NCBI GenBank assembly: GCA_047632015.1
Contig: JBLIBC010000191.1
Location: 1 to 5,641 of the forward strand
Source of the DNA: JBLIAZ01 sp047632015
GTDB lineage: Bacteria > Bacteroidota > Bacteroidia > Flavobacteriales_C > GCA-002722245
Reading direction: 5' to 3'
Length of the DNA: 5,641 bases
The notes under the pieces were generated by a model. That model ran no database searches, was not told the origin of the DNA, and saw nothing but the letters and a program-made list of their open reading frames with translations. This document shows, piece by piece, positions 1 to 5,641 of the stretch. Position 1 is the stretch's first letter; each line of letters begins with the position of its first letter. The position numbers and the translations under genes were made by a program.

Positions 1-1
1 T

Positions 2-523
2 TATAATCAAACTAAAGCTGCTACAATTGCCATTGCAAATCATGAAGGTCCAGTTTATTTAAGGTTTGGACGTCCAGTGGTGCCGATTTTTATTCCTGAA
101 GACCAAGAGTTCATCATTGGAAAAGCTTTAATGCTAAATGAAGGAGCTGATGTTTCAATTTTTGCAACAGGACACATGGTTTGGAAAGCAATTCAGGCAG
201 GTGAAGTATTAGCAGAACAAGGCATTGATGTGGAAATAATAAACATACACACAATTAAGCCTTTGGATGACGAAGCTATTTTAAAGAGTGTGGGTAAAAC
301 CAAATGTGCTGTGGTAGCTGAAGAGCACCAAGTAGCAGGGGGTCTTGGCGAAAGCATAGCTAGTTTGTTAGCAATGAATACACCAGCCCCAATTGAAATA
401 GTTGCTGTACAGGATAGTTTTGGTGAGAGTGGAACACCTGATCAATTAATGGAAAAGTATGGTTTAACTCCTGAAGCTATTGTCGCAGCATCTAAAAAAG
501 CGATTAGTCGAGCTGCGAAATAA
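2..523 (+). CDS. Transketolase, C-terminal subunit (split type), 5'-truncated
   Basis: The open frame enters from the left edge and is read from base 2 (Tyr-Asn-Gln-Thr-Lys), ending at TAA 521-523. About 173 residues are present. Transketolase moves two-carbon ketol units between sugar phosphates in the non-oxidative pentose phosphate pathway, using thiamine diphosphate in the cytoplasm. Visible are the end of the pyrimidine-binding domain (GPVYLRFGRP, about bases 47-76) and the whole C-terminal transketolase domain. That domain includes the ATGHMV stretch (about bases 164-181) and EEHQVAGGLGES (about bases 320-355). The sequence matches the split two-subunit form, in which the C-terminal subunit is usually about 310-320 residues, so roughly 140-150 residues and the start lie outside. 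The N-terminal subunit gene is expected just upstream. A GTG at 77 lies inside the conserved domain and is not the start. 1-Deoxyxylulose-5-phosphate synthase is related but fits less well. serC follows after 27 bases on the same strand, so cotranscription is likely. Confidence 0.9.
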   Translation, partial: YNQTKAATIAIANHEGPVYLRFGRPVVPIFIPEDQEFIIGKALMLNEGADVSIFATGHMVWKAIQAGEVLAEQGIDVEIINIHTIKPLDDEAILKSVGKTKCAVVAEEHQVAGGLGESIASLLAMNTPAPIEIVAVQDSFGESGTPDQLMEKYGLTPEAIVAASKKAISRAAK

Positions 524-550
524 GAAGTTTAAAAGTAATTGGATTTTAAC

Positions 551-1615
551 ATGAAAGTTCACAATTTTAGCGCAGGTCCTTGTATTTTACCAAAAGAGGT
601 GATGGCAAAAGCGGCTGAGGCCGTTGTTGAATACAATAATTCAGGATTATCAATCATTGAAATGTCACACCGAAGCAAGGACTTCATAGAGGTGATGGAT
701 AAAGCTGTTGGACTAGTTAGAGATATCTTAGAAGTTCCTTCAGGCTATGAGATATTATTTTTACAAGGCGGAGCGAGTTTGCAGTTTTCTATGGTAGTTC
801 AAAACCTACTTCCAATTAATGGAAAATCTGCTTACATCAATACTGGAACTTGGGCATCAAAAGCCATTAAGGAAGCAAAAATGTTTGGGGAGGTTGAAGT
901 AGTAGCTAGTTCTAAGGATAAAAATTTTTCATACATTCCTAAAAACATAAAAGTCGGCAACGATACAGCGTATTTGCATTTTACGTCAAACAACACAATC
1001 AGTGGATCCCAGTTCAAAGAGTATCCTAAAGTTCAAGTTCCATTAGTGGTGGATATGTCTTCTGACATTTTCAGCAAAAAAATTAATGTAGCTGATTTTG
1101 ATTTGATATATGCTGGAGCGCAAAAGAACATTGGGCCTGCTGGAGCAACTTTGGTAATTGTTAAAAAAAGTGTTTTAGGTAAAACGTCCAGGATTATTCC
1201 ATCCATGCTTGATTATAAAAATCATGCTGATAAAGAGTCCATGTTTAACACTCCTCCATGCTTTTCAATTTTTGTTTGCATGTTGAATTTAGAATGGTTG
1301 AAGACGAAAGGTCTTGGTACTATTGAAAAAGAGAACAACGAAAAGGCTGCTTTGCTTTATGCTGAAATTGATAGAAACCCTTTGTTTGAAGGCCCTGTTA
1401 ACACAGAAGACAGGTCAGTGATGAATCCTACTTTTGTGTTAAAAAATGACAGTTTAAATGCTGGATTTTTGGCACTAGCTCAGCAAAAGGGACTCAACGG
1501 AATTAAAGGTCACCGAAGTGTTGGAGGTTTTAGAGCGTCCATGTACAATGCTTTACCGTTGTCAAGTGTTCAAGTTTTAGTTGACACCATGAAAGAGTTT
1601 GAAAAATTGAACTAG
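551..1615 (+). CDS. serC: Phosphoserine aminotransferase (SerC)
   Basis: This PLP-dependent class V aminotransferase converts 3-phosphohydroxypyruvate and glutamate to phosphoserine in serine synthesis. In many bacteria it also acts on the 4-phosphohydroxythreonine branch of vitamin B6 synthesis. The protein has 354 residues, close to the usual 360. Family landmarks, numbered from the ATG at 551, are: the N-terminal NFSAGP; SHRSK with H40 and R41; the cofactor phosphate loop GGAS 73-76; W101, which stacks on the cofactor; D168 in VVDMSSD; the Schiff-base lysine K192 in AQKNIGPAG; NTPP 233-236; and the substrate-phosphate and carboxylate residues H321, R322 and R328 in GHRSVGGFR. All expected catalytic residues are intact. 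I chose ATG 551 because SerC proteins begin just before the NFSAGP motif; the frame is open to a TTG at 539, which would add four unconserved residues. No strong ribosome-binding site is seen. serA often neighbours serC, but here an opposing gene follows immediately. Confidence 0.96.
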   Translation: MKVHNFSAGPCILPKEVMAKAAEAVVEYNNSGLSIIEMSHRSKDFIEVMDKAVGLVRDILEVPSGYEILFLQGGASLQFSMVVQNLLPINGKSAYINTGTWASKAIKEAKMFGEVEVVASSKDKNFSYIPKNIKVGNDTAYLHFTSNNTISGSQFKEYPKVQVPLVVDMSSDIFSKKINVADFDLIYAGAQKNIGPAGATLVIVKKSVLGKTSRIIPSMLDYKNHADKESMFNTPPCFSIFVCMLNLEWLKTKGLGTIEKENNEKAALLYAEIDRNPLFEGPVNTEDRSVMNPTFVLKNDSLNAGFLALAQQKGLNGIKGHRSVGGFRASMYNALPLSSVQVLVDTMKEFEKLN

Positions 1616-1633
1616 AGGTATTATCAGTTTTTC
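1601..1633. terminator. Possible bidirectional terminator hairpin between convergent serC and htrA-like genes
   Basis: The arm GAAAAATTGA (1601-1610) can pair with TCAGTTTTTC (1624-1633). This gives ten pairs around a 13-base loop, with one T-G wobble in the plus-strand RNA and an A-C mismatch in the minus-strand RNA. The serC stop codon lies in the loop and the protease stop codon lies in the right arm. The A tract on one side and T tract on the other are symmetric, as in bidirectional terminators. However, the stem is AT-rich and lacks the GC-rich core of a classical intrinsic terminator, and both arms are also coding sequence. The pairing is seen; the function is inferred. Confidence 0.35.
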
Positions 1634-2760
1634 ACCATCCCTTTTAGTTCTACCATTGTGCTTTCTACTTTGTTATTTCTTAAGTACACTACATCAATTT
1701 TATCCCCTGGACCAAACTGACTAAGACTCACTTGTAGTTCATTAATTGAGTCAATTTTTTTGCCATTGATATGCGTAATTATATCCCCTGAAATTAATTT
1801 GGCATTATTGGAAGCACTGTTTTCAAATACTTTGGCTATGTATACTCCATTTAAAGTGCGCAGGTTCATTTTACTACTTAGCTCCCTACTAATGTCTTGG
1901 ATTTGAATACCTAATAAGGCCCTTTGCACAGTACCATAATTACGTATATCGTTCATTATTTTCTTTACCACATTTACAGGTATGGCAAAAGAGTACCCTG
2001 TATATGAACCAGTATTTGATGCAATGGCTGTGTTTATGCCTACTAGTTCTCCTCGTGAGTTTACCAAGGCTCCACCACTGTTACCAGGATTTACCGCCGC
2101 ATCCGTTTGGATAAAGCTTTCTATTGCATATTGTTCTTTCAATAAATTGATGTTCCGTCCTTTAGCGCTTACAATACCAGCTGTAACTGTGGATGTTAAA
2201 TTGAAGGGGTTCCCCACGGCTAATACCCATTCTCCAACTTGTAAATCGTCACTATTGGAATAGGCAATCGCTGGTAAATCTGCGTCATCAATTTTTAAAA
2301 GAGCTAAATCTGTATTAGGATCTTTGCCAATGACTTTCGCCTCAAAAATTCGTTTGTCATTCAGTGTTACTTCAATTACATCTGCCCCTTTAATCACATG
2401 ATAGTTCGTAGCTATGTATCCATCAGAGGAAATAATTACCCCCGAACCACTTCCGGAAACAGTTTTGTCGGCTCCTTTTTGAGGAGACTTACCAAAGATG
2501 TAATCGTTCATTGAATTGTAGTATACTTTACCCGATTTAGTTGATTTAGTTTTGATGTGAACAACTGCATCAATGGATTTAGTAGCCGCTGACACTAAGT
2601 CAATTTGATTGTTTTCTTGTAAATTATCGAGCCTTATTTGCTGAATTGGAACTTCTATTGAGGACGAATTATCGATGGTTTGTGGGTTGAGCAAAAATGC
2701 TAAAATGGCGATTGTTGCAACGGAGGTAAGTAAGCTTGTCGTGATGATTTTTAAGTTCAT
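1624..2760 (-). CDS. HtrA/Deg-family trypsin-like serine protease, single PDZ, membrane-anchored
   Basis: This is an envelope quality-control protease that would degrade misfolded or stress-signal proteins in the periplasm. I start it at ATG 2760, giving 378 residues. The frame is open to a GTG at 2820, but that would add 20 polar and mixed residues before the export signal. From ATG 2760 there is a short basic start and a hydrophobic segment at about residues 5-24 with no lipobox cysteine and no clear signal peptidase site, so it is probably a signal anchor. The protease domain spans about 55-265. The triad is complete: H121 in ATNYHVIKG, D151 in DPNTDLALL and S228 in NPGNSGGAL. One PDZ domain follows (about 280-374), starting with the LLGI peptide-binding loop. 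One PDZ plus an anchor resembles DegS, whereas many DegP/DegQ proteins carry two PDZ domains. Similarity to DegS is architectural only; no RseA-type partner gene is in the window. Its 3' end faces serC. Confidence 0.93.
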   Translation of the reverse strand: MNLKIITTSLLTSVATIAILAFLLNPQTIDNSSSIEVPIQQIRLDNLQENNQIDLVSAATKSIDAVVHIKTKSTKSGKVYYNSMNDYIFGKSPQKGADKTVSGSGSGVIISSDGYIATNYHVIKGADVIEVTLNDKRIFEAKVIGKDPNTDLALLKIDDADLPAIAYSNSDDLQVGEWVLAVGNPFNLTSTVTAGIVSAKGRNINLLKEQYAIESFIQTDAAVNPGNSGGALVNSRGELVGINTAIASNTGSYTGYSFAIPVNVVKKIMNDIRNYGTVQRALLGIQIQDISRELSSKMNLRTLNGVYIAKVFENSASNNAKLISGDIITHINGKKIDSINELQVSLSQFGPGDKIDVVYLRNNKVESTMVELKGMVKN

Positions 2761-2851
2761 GTCCTTGAATTTTGAGAGGTTAATAATTATAACGTTGTAA
2801 TTTGTAACGGGGAAACTCACTAAAGCGTCCTTTTAGCTGCTTAAAATGTGT

Positions 2852-2859
2852 TAATTTTG
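2852..2859 (+). promoter_or_regulatory. Candidate Bacteroidota-type -7 promoter box for dapF
   Basis: TAATTTTG exactly fits TAnnTTTG, the -7 element of the main sigma factor in Bacteroidetes. It lies 29 bases before the dapF ATG, which would give a leader of roughly 20-25 bases. A clear TTG-type -33 element is missing at the expected distance; only CTTTTAG near 2830-2836 is present. The region is AT-rich, so a chance match is possible. No equally good match was seen on the minus strand for the divergent protease gene, although a TATAAT-like hexamer reads leftward at 2786-2791. Confidence 0.4.
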
Positions 2860-2888
2860 AGGAAAGATATTTTGTAAGCTATAATTGA

Positions 2889-3686
2889 ATGCACATAGAA
2901 TTTTTTAAATACCAAGGAGCAGGGAATGATTTTGTAATCATTGATGACAGGTCTTGTACCTTTGACAGGACCAACGATAAGTTGGTGAAATTTTTATGCG
3001 ACAGAAAGTTTGGTGTTGGTGCTGACGGATTGATGTTGCTTATGCCTTCAGATGACTATGATTTTGAAATGGTTTATTATAATGCTGATGGGTTTGAGGG
3101 GTCGATGTGTGGAAATGGTGGCCGCTGCATTGTTGCATTTGCATTTGCCCAGGGGTTAATTAATGGAAATTGCAAGTTCATTGCAGTGGACGGCGAACAC
3201 ATTGCTTCAATTATTAAAAGTGGTAATGAACAATGGGTTAGCTTGCAAATGATTGATGTTAATCTCATTGAGGAGGGTGAAGATTTTTGTTATTTAAATA
3301 CAGGTTCTCCTCATTACGTTCAAGTCGTTGAAAACTTGTCTGAATTTGATGTGGTTGGAAAAGGGAAAGAAGTTCGTTTTAATGATCGATTCAAAGAAAA
3401 CGGGACTAATGTCAATTTTATAGAATTGAAAAATGAAAACACTTTGTCAATTAGAACATATGAAAGAGGCGTAGAGGACGAAACACTTGCATGTGGAACA
3501 GGAGTTACTGCTGCCGTGTTGTCGGTTCATGCGATAGGACTTACAGTAGCCACTGAATTATGTGTAAGTGCATTAGGCGGTGATTTGAAAGTGAAGTTTA
3601 ATGCAAACGGAAGTAATTACACCAATGTGTTTTTACAAGGCCCAGCAGAATTAGTTTTTAATGGAAGTTTAGATGTTAAAGTATAA
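2889..3686 (+). CDS. dapF: Diaminopimelate epimerase (DapF)
   Basis: This cytoplasmic, cofactor-independent enzyme interconverts LL- and meso-2,6-diaminopimelate, the last step before lysine and the source of the peptidoglycan cross-linking residue. The product has 265 residues, normal for the family (about 260-280), and consists of two similar halves. The N-terminal substrate motif GAGNDFV is at 10-16. The first catalytic cysteine is C74 in SMCGNGGRC. NTGSPHYV at 137-144 and NGTNVNF at 171-177 are the expected substrate-contact regions. The second catalytic cysteine is C202 in ERGVEDETLACGTG. Both halves are intact, so the enzyme should be active. ATG 2889 places GAGNDFV at its usual distance from the N-terminus. 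It is transcribed divergently from the protease gene, and its last 14 bases overlap the next gene, which suggests translational coupling. Confidence 0.97.
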   Translation: MHIEFFKYQGAGNDFVIIDDRSCTFDRTNDKLVKFLCDRKFGVGADGLMLLMPSDDYDFEMVYYNADGFEGSMCGNGGRCIVAFAFAQGLINGNCKFIAVDGEHIASIIKSGNEQWVSLQMIDVNLIEEGEDFCYLNTGSPHYVQVVENLSEFDVVGKGKEVRFNDRFKENGTNVNFIELKNENTLSIRTYERGVEDETLACGTGVTAAVLSVHAIGLTVATELCVSALGGDLKVKFNANGSNYTNVFLQGPAELVFNGSLDVKV

Positions 3687-4209
3687 ACTACAAGGAGTCA
3701 GTCGGTTTAAAAAGGAATACCTTAAGGAAGGTGTTTACTTGCTGTTGTTAAATGCTCTTAATGTTCCTCCTCACTTGCTATTGGTAGTTTCAGGAAAGGT
3801 TTTTAGTATTACAACTTTAGGTCCTTTATTGGATGAAGACGTTGACAAATACTTGCGATTAATTGATAAACAAAAACTTCCAACCTTATTTGTAAAATTA
3901 TCCTTGCCTACTATATTCACCGCCACTGATTTGCTGGATAAAGTTCGTTCTATCACTAATTCATATCCTCGTGTGGATGTGGGAATGGCAACTTGTCTGA
4001 ACCCCATCAAAGATTTTTGCAGCGATATTTATTCGGTAAATAAAAAACAAATTAACCTCGTGTTCGATTTATTAGACGAATTGAAACTTCAAGAAGCAAT
4101 TGAAGGATATTATCAGGTGAATTTAGATCAGGAAATTGATCAAGGAGAAATGAGTATGGAAAAATACTCGGTTTTTGAGGTAAATGAGGCAATTCACGCG
4201 ATAGCATAA
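3673..4209 (+). CDS. Conserved-looking protein of unknown function, coupled to dapF
   Basis: I do not recognise a family for this 178-residue protein. Its ATG lies inside the last codons of dapF in another frame, giving a 14-base overlap, so it is probably translated with dapF. No signal peptide is evident. The short hydrophobic runs at 21-29 and 34-40 are broken by NVPPH and look like buried strands or helices rather than membrane spans. Visible features are a basic start (LKYKLQGVSRFKKEYLKEG), a hydrophobic core around LLLVVSGKVFSITTLGP (35-51), two cysteines seven residues apart (C108 and C116, in MATCLNPIKDFC) and an acidic C-terminal third. Together these suggest a small soluble mixed alpha/beta protein. 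Codon use and base composition resemble the neighbours, and no in-frame stop interrupts it, which supports a real gene. A role near lysine or cell-wall synthesis is only a guess from position. Confidence 0.8.
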   Translation: MLKYKLQGVSRFKKEYLKEGVYLLLLNALNVPPHLLLVVSGKVFSITTLGPLLDEDVDKYLRLIDKQKLPTLFVKLSLPTIFTATDLLDKVRSITNSYPRVDVGMATCLNPIKDFCSDIYSVNKKQINLVFDLLDELKLQEAIEGYYQVNLDQEIDQGEMSMEKYSVFEVNEAIHAIA

Positions 4210-4384
4210 ATTTTTATTTAAATAATTAATTCCTTGTATCTATTTGATTTACAGCGAATTTATATGGCGTTTCTTGTTGATCTTACGTAACGGTAAATAT
4301 TTATTTCATTTAAAGCTGAACATTTTTCGATAATCTTCGTTAGCTTTAGTAGGGCTATTTAGTAGGGCTTAAATTCAAAAAAAC
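4210..4384. other. Intergenic spacer upstream of the acyl-CoA synthetase gene
   Basis: These 175 bases hold no credible coding frame. The left end is almost pure A/T and includes a weak hairpin, TAAAT-TTTT-ATTTA, overlapping the stop of the preceding gene, too weak to call a terminator. There is an 8-base palindrome TTACGTAA at 4283-4290, a tandem repeat at 4345-4369 and an A-rich leader (TTCAAAAAAAC) directly before the next ATG. The octamer TAGCTTTA at 4341-4348 differs from the Bacteroidetes -7 consensus TAnnTTTG only at the last base and is the best promoter candidate, without a convincing -33 partner. Confidence 0.5.
4345..4369 (+). repeat. Perfect tandem 12-base direct repeat in the acyl-CoA synthetase leader
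   Basis: TTTAGTAGGGCT occurs at 4345-4356 and again at 4358-4369, separated by a single A, so the period is 13 bases. The second copy ends 15 bases before the ATG at 4385. The GGG in each copy stands out in an otherwise A/T-dominated spacer. The repeat could be a recent slippage duplication, or a pair of half-sites for a regulator or RNA-binding factor. The sequence alone does not decide between these. Confidence 0.85.
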
Positions 4385-5641
4385 ATGGAAATAAAAAGAA
4401 CATTCGATATATTAGAAAGTGCCTTAAAAAAATTCCCTCTTGATGTTGCTTTGGCGAGTAAAGTAAAAGGGGAATGGAAGTCTTACAGCACTAAAGAGTA
4501 CAAAGAACTTGTTGACCAAGTTAGTGAGGGATTAATTTCATTGGGTATAAAAAAAGGAGATAAAATTGCAACCATTACGAACAACCGACCGGAATGGAAT
4601 TTTATTAATTATGGTGTAGCTCAAATTGGAGCGATTTTGTGTCCGGTTTATCCGACTATCTCTGAATCTGATTATAAATTTATATTTAATGATGCCGGTA
4701 TAAAATATGCTTTTTTGAGTAGCAAGGATTTATCTGAAAAAATTGAAGCAATTCGATCGGAGGTCCCTACTCTGGAAAAAGTATATTCATTTGACGAAAT
4801 TGATGGTGTAAATCATTGGACGGACATCCTAGCGCTGGATAAAATACCTGATTTTGATAAAGTGTTAGCGGAATCTAAAGCAGGTATTTCGGAAAAAGAT
4901 TTAGTGACAATTATATATACATCGGGGACAACAGGAAATCCTAAAGGTGTGATGTTGTCACATGAAAACTTAGTTTCTAATGCTGCAGCAGGAGTGGCCT
5001 ACTTACCTGTAAGTTATGGTGATAAAGCATTGAGTTTTTTACCTGTATGCCATGTGTTTGAACGATCAATTTTAAATATTTATACCCTTGGAGGAATATC
5101 TATTTACTACGCAGAAAGCATTGAAACTATTGGTGATAACATCAAGGAAATTAAACCTCATATATTTACAGCCGTTCCTCGGTTAATTGAGAAAGTATAT
5201 GATAAAGTGATTGCGGGAGGAAATCTAAAAACGGGAATCATCAGGAAATTATTTTTGTGGGCAGTTGGAAAAGCGCAATCGTTCGAAATAGATGAATCAA
5301 AAGGGTTGAGTGATGCGATTGCTGAAAAATTGGTTTTTTCCAAAATCAAATTAGGATTAGGTGGCAACGTGAAATGTATCGTTTCTGGCAGCGCGGCTTT
5401 ACAAACTCGCTTAACAAAGTTTTTTTGGGGAATTGGCATTCCGATTTTGGAAGGGTATGGACTGACAGAAACATCTCCTATTGTGTCTGTTAATACTATG
5501 CTCCCAGGAGGCACCAAATTTGGAACAATAGGTAAAGTAATTAATGATGTGACTGTTAAAATTGCTGAAGACGGAGAGATATTGGTAAAAGGACCAAACG
5601 TGATGATGGGGTACTACAACAATCCTGAGAAAACCGCTGAA
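4385..5641 (+). CDS. Long-chain fatty acid-CoA ligase (AMP-binding family), 3'-truncated
   Basis: The enzyme activates fatty acids to acyl-CoA through an acyl-adenylate, using ATP and CoA, and supplies lipid synthesis or beta-oxidation. The window holds the first 419 codons, starting at ATG 4385, with no stop before the right edge. Bacterial ACSL/FadD15-like members are about 590-600 residues, so the C-terminal lid domain is largely missing. The adenylate-forming P-loop YTSGTTGNPKG is at 178-188, the SFLPVCHVFER segment follows at about 218-228, and the adenine-binding YGLTET is at 358-363. The segment PHIFTAVPRLIEKVYDKV and the VSGSAAL stretch favour the long-chain FadD15/eukaryotic ACSL-like group over acetyl-CoA synthetase. 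The start is supported by the A-rich leader and by correct spacing to the N-terminal domain. No other fatty acid gene is visible. Exact chain-length preference cannot be read from this fragment. Confidence 0.93.
   Translation, partial: MEIKRTFDILESALKKFPLDVALASKVKGEWKSYSTKEYKELVDQVSEGLISLGIKKGDKIATITNNRPEWNFINYGVAQIGAILCPVYPTISESDYKFIFNDAGIKYAFLSSKDLSEKIEAIRSEVPTLEKVYSFDEIDGVNHWTDILALDKIPDFDKVLAESKAGISEKDLVTIIYTSGTTGNPKGVMLSHENLVSNAAAGVAYLPVSYGDKALSFLPVCHVFERSILNIYTLGGISIYYAESIETIGDNIKEIKPHIFTAVPRLIEKVYDKVIAGGNLKTGIIRKLFLWAVGKAQSFEIDESKGLSDAIAEKLVFSKIKLGLGGNVKCIVSGSAALQTRLTKFFWGIGIPILEGYGLTETSPIVSVNTMLPGGTKFGTIGKVINDVTVKIAEDGEILVKGPNVMMGYYNNPEKTAE

Noticed and set aside
832..1017. Minus-strand open frame of 61 codons inside serC
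   Set aside because: It lies fully antisense to a well-supported serC with intact motifs, and its translation resembles no known protein.
1982..2263. Plus-strand open frame of 93 codons inside the protease gene
   Set aside because: It is antisense to the conserved catalytic region of the protease, so the open frame is a by-product of that coding sequence.
2761..2820. N-terminal extension of the protease from GTG 2820
   Set aside because: It would put 20 residues before the membrane anchor. ATG 2760 directly precedes a typical basic and hydrophobic signal-anchor pattern.
3077..3268. Minus-strand open frame of 63 codons inside dapF
   Set aside because: It is antisense to the DapF catalytic C74 region and has no independent coding evidence.
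3771..4010. Minus-strand open frame of 79 codons inside the unknown gene
   Set aside because: The plus-strand frame is longer, uninterrupted and coupled to dapF, and the antisense product has no recognisable features.
4283..4290. Palindrome TTACGTAA as a regulator site
   Set aside because: Eight bases with no extension of symmetry is too short in an AT-rich spacer to claim as an operator.
5158..5517. Minus-strand open frame of 119 codons near the right edge
   Set aside because: It is antisense to the acyl-CoA synthetase core, including the YGLTET motif, which is clearly the coding strand.

Overview
This AT-rich window carries ordinary chromosomal housekeeping genes. It looks like a member of the Bacteroidota, probably Flavobacteriales. 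The evidence is a split transketolase C-terminal subunit, A-rich leaders without clear Shine-Dalgarno sites, a TAnnTTTG-type -7 box ahead of dapF, and the style of the proteins. The lineage is inferred from protein character and not from any marker RNA. I see no tRNA, rRNA, CRISPR array, insertion sequence, prophage or toxin/defence gene.

Layout. (1) The left edge holds the 3' part of a transketolase C-terminal subunit gene (+). It is followed after 27 bases by a complete serC (+), phosphoserine aminotransferase. (2) serC converges on a minus-strand HtrA/Deg-family serine protease gene with a single PDZ domain and an N-terminal membrane anchor. The two stop codons are 8 bases apart, and a hairpin spans both. 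(3) A 128-base divergent spacer separates the protease from a plus-strand pair: dapF (diaminopimelate epimerase) and a 178-residue protein of unknown function that overlaps the end of dapF by 14 bases. (4) A 175-base spacer with a perfect tandem 12-base repeat precedes a long-chain acyl-CoA synthetase gene (+), which runs off the right edge.

The genes cover sugar-phosphate interconversion (transketolase), serine and possibly pyridoxal phosphate synthesis (SerC), envelope protein quality control (HtrA), lysine and peptidoglycan precursor supply (DapF), and fatty acid activation (acyl-CoA synthetase). They look like several neighbouring transcription units and not one dedicated pathway. I did not find a convincing undescribed system. 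The best leads are the unknown protein coupled to dapF, the tandem repeat before the acyl-CoA synthetase gene, and the hairpin shared by the convergent gene ends.
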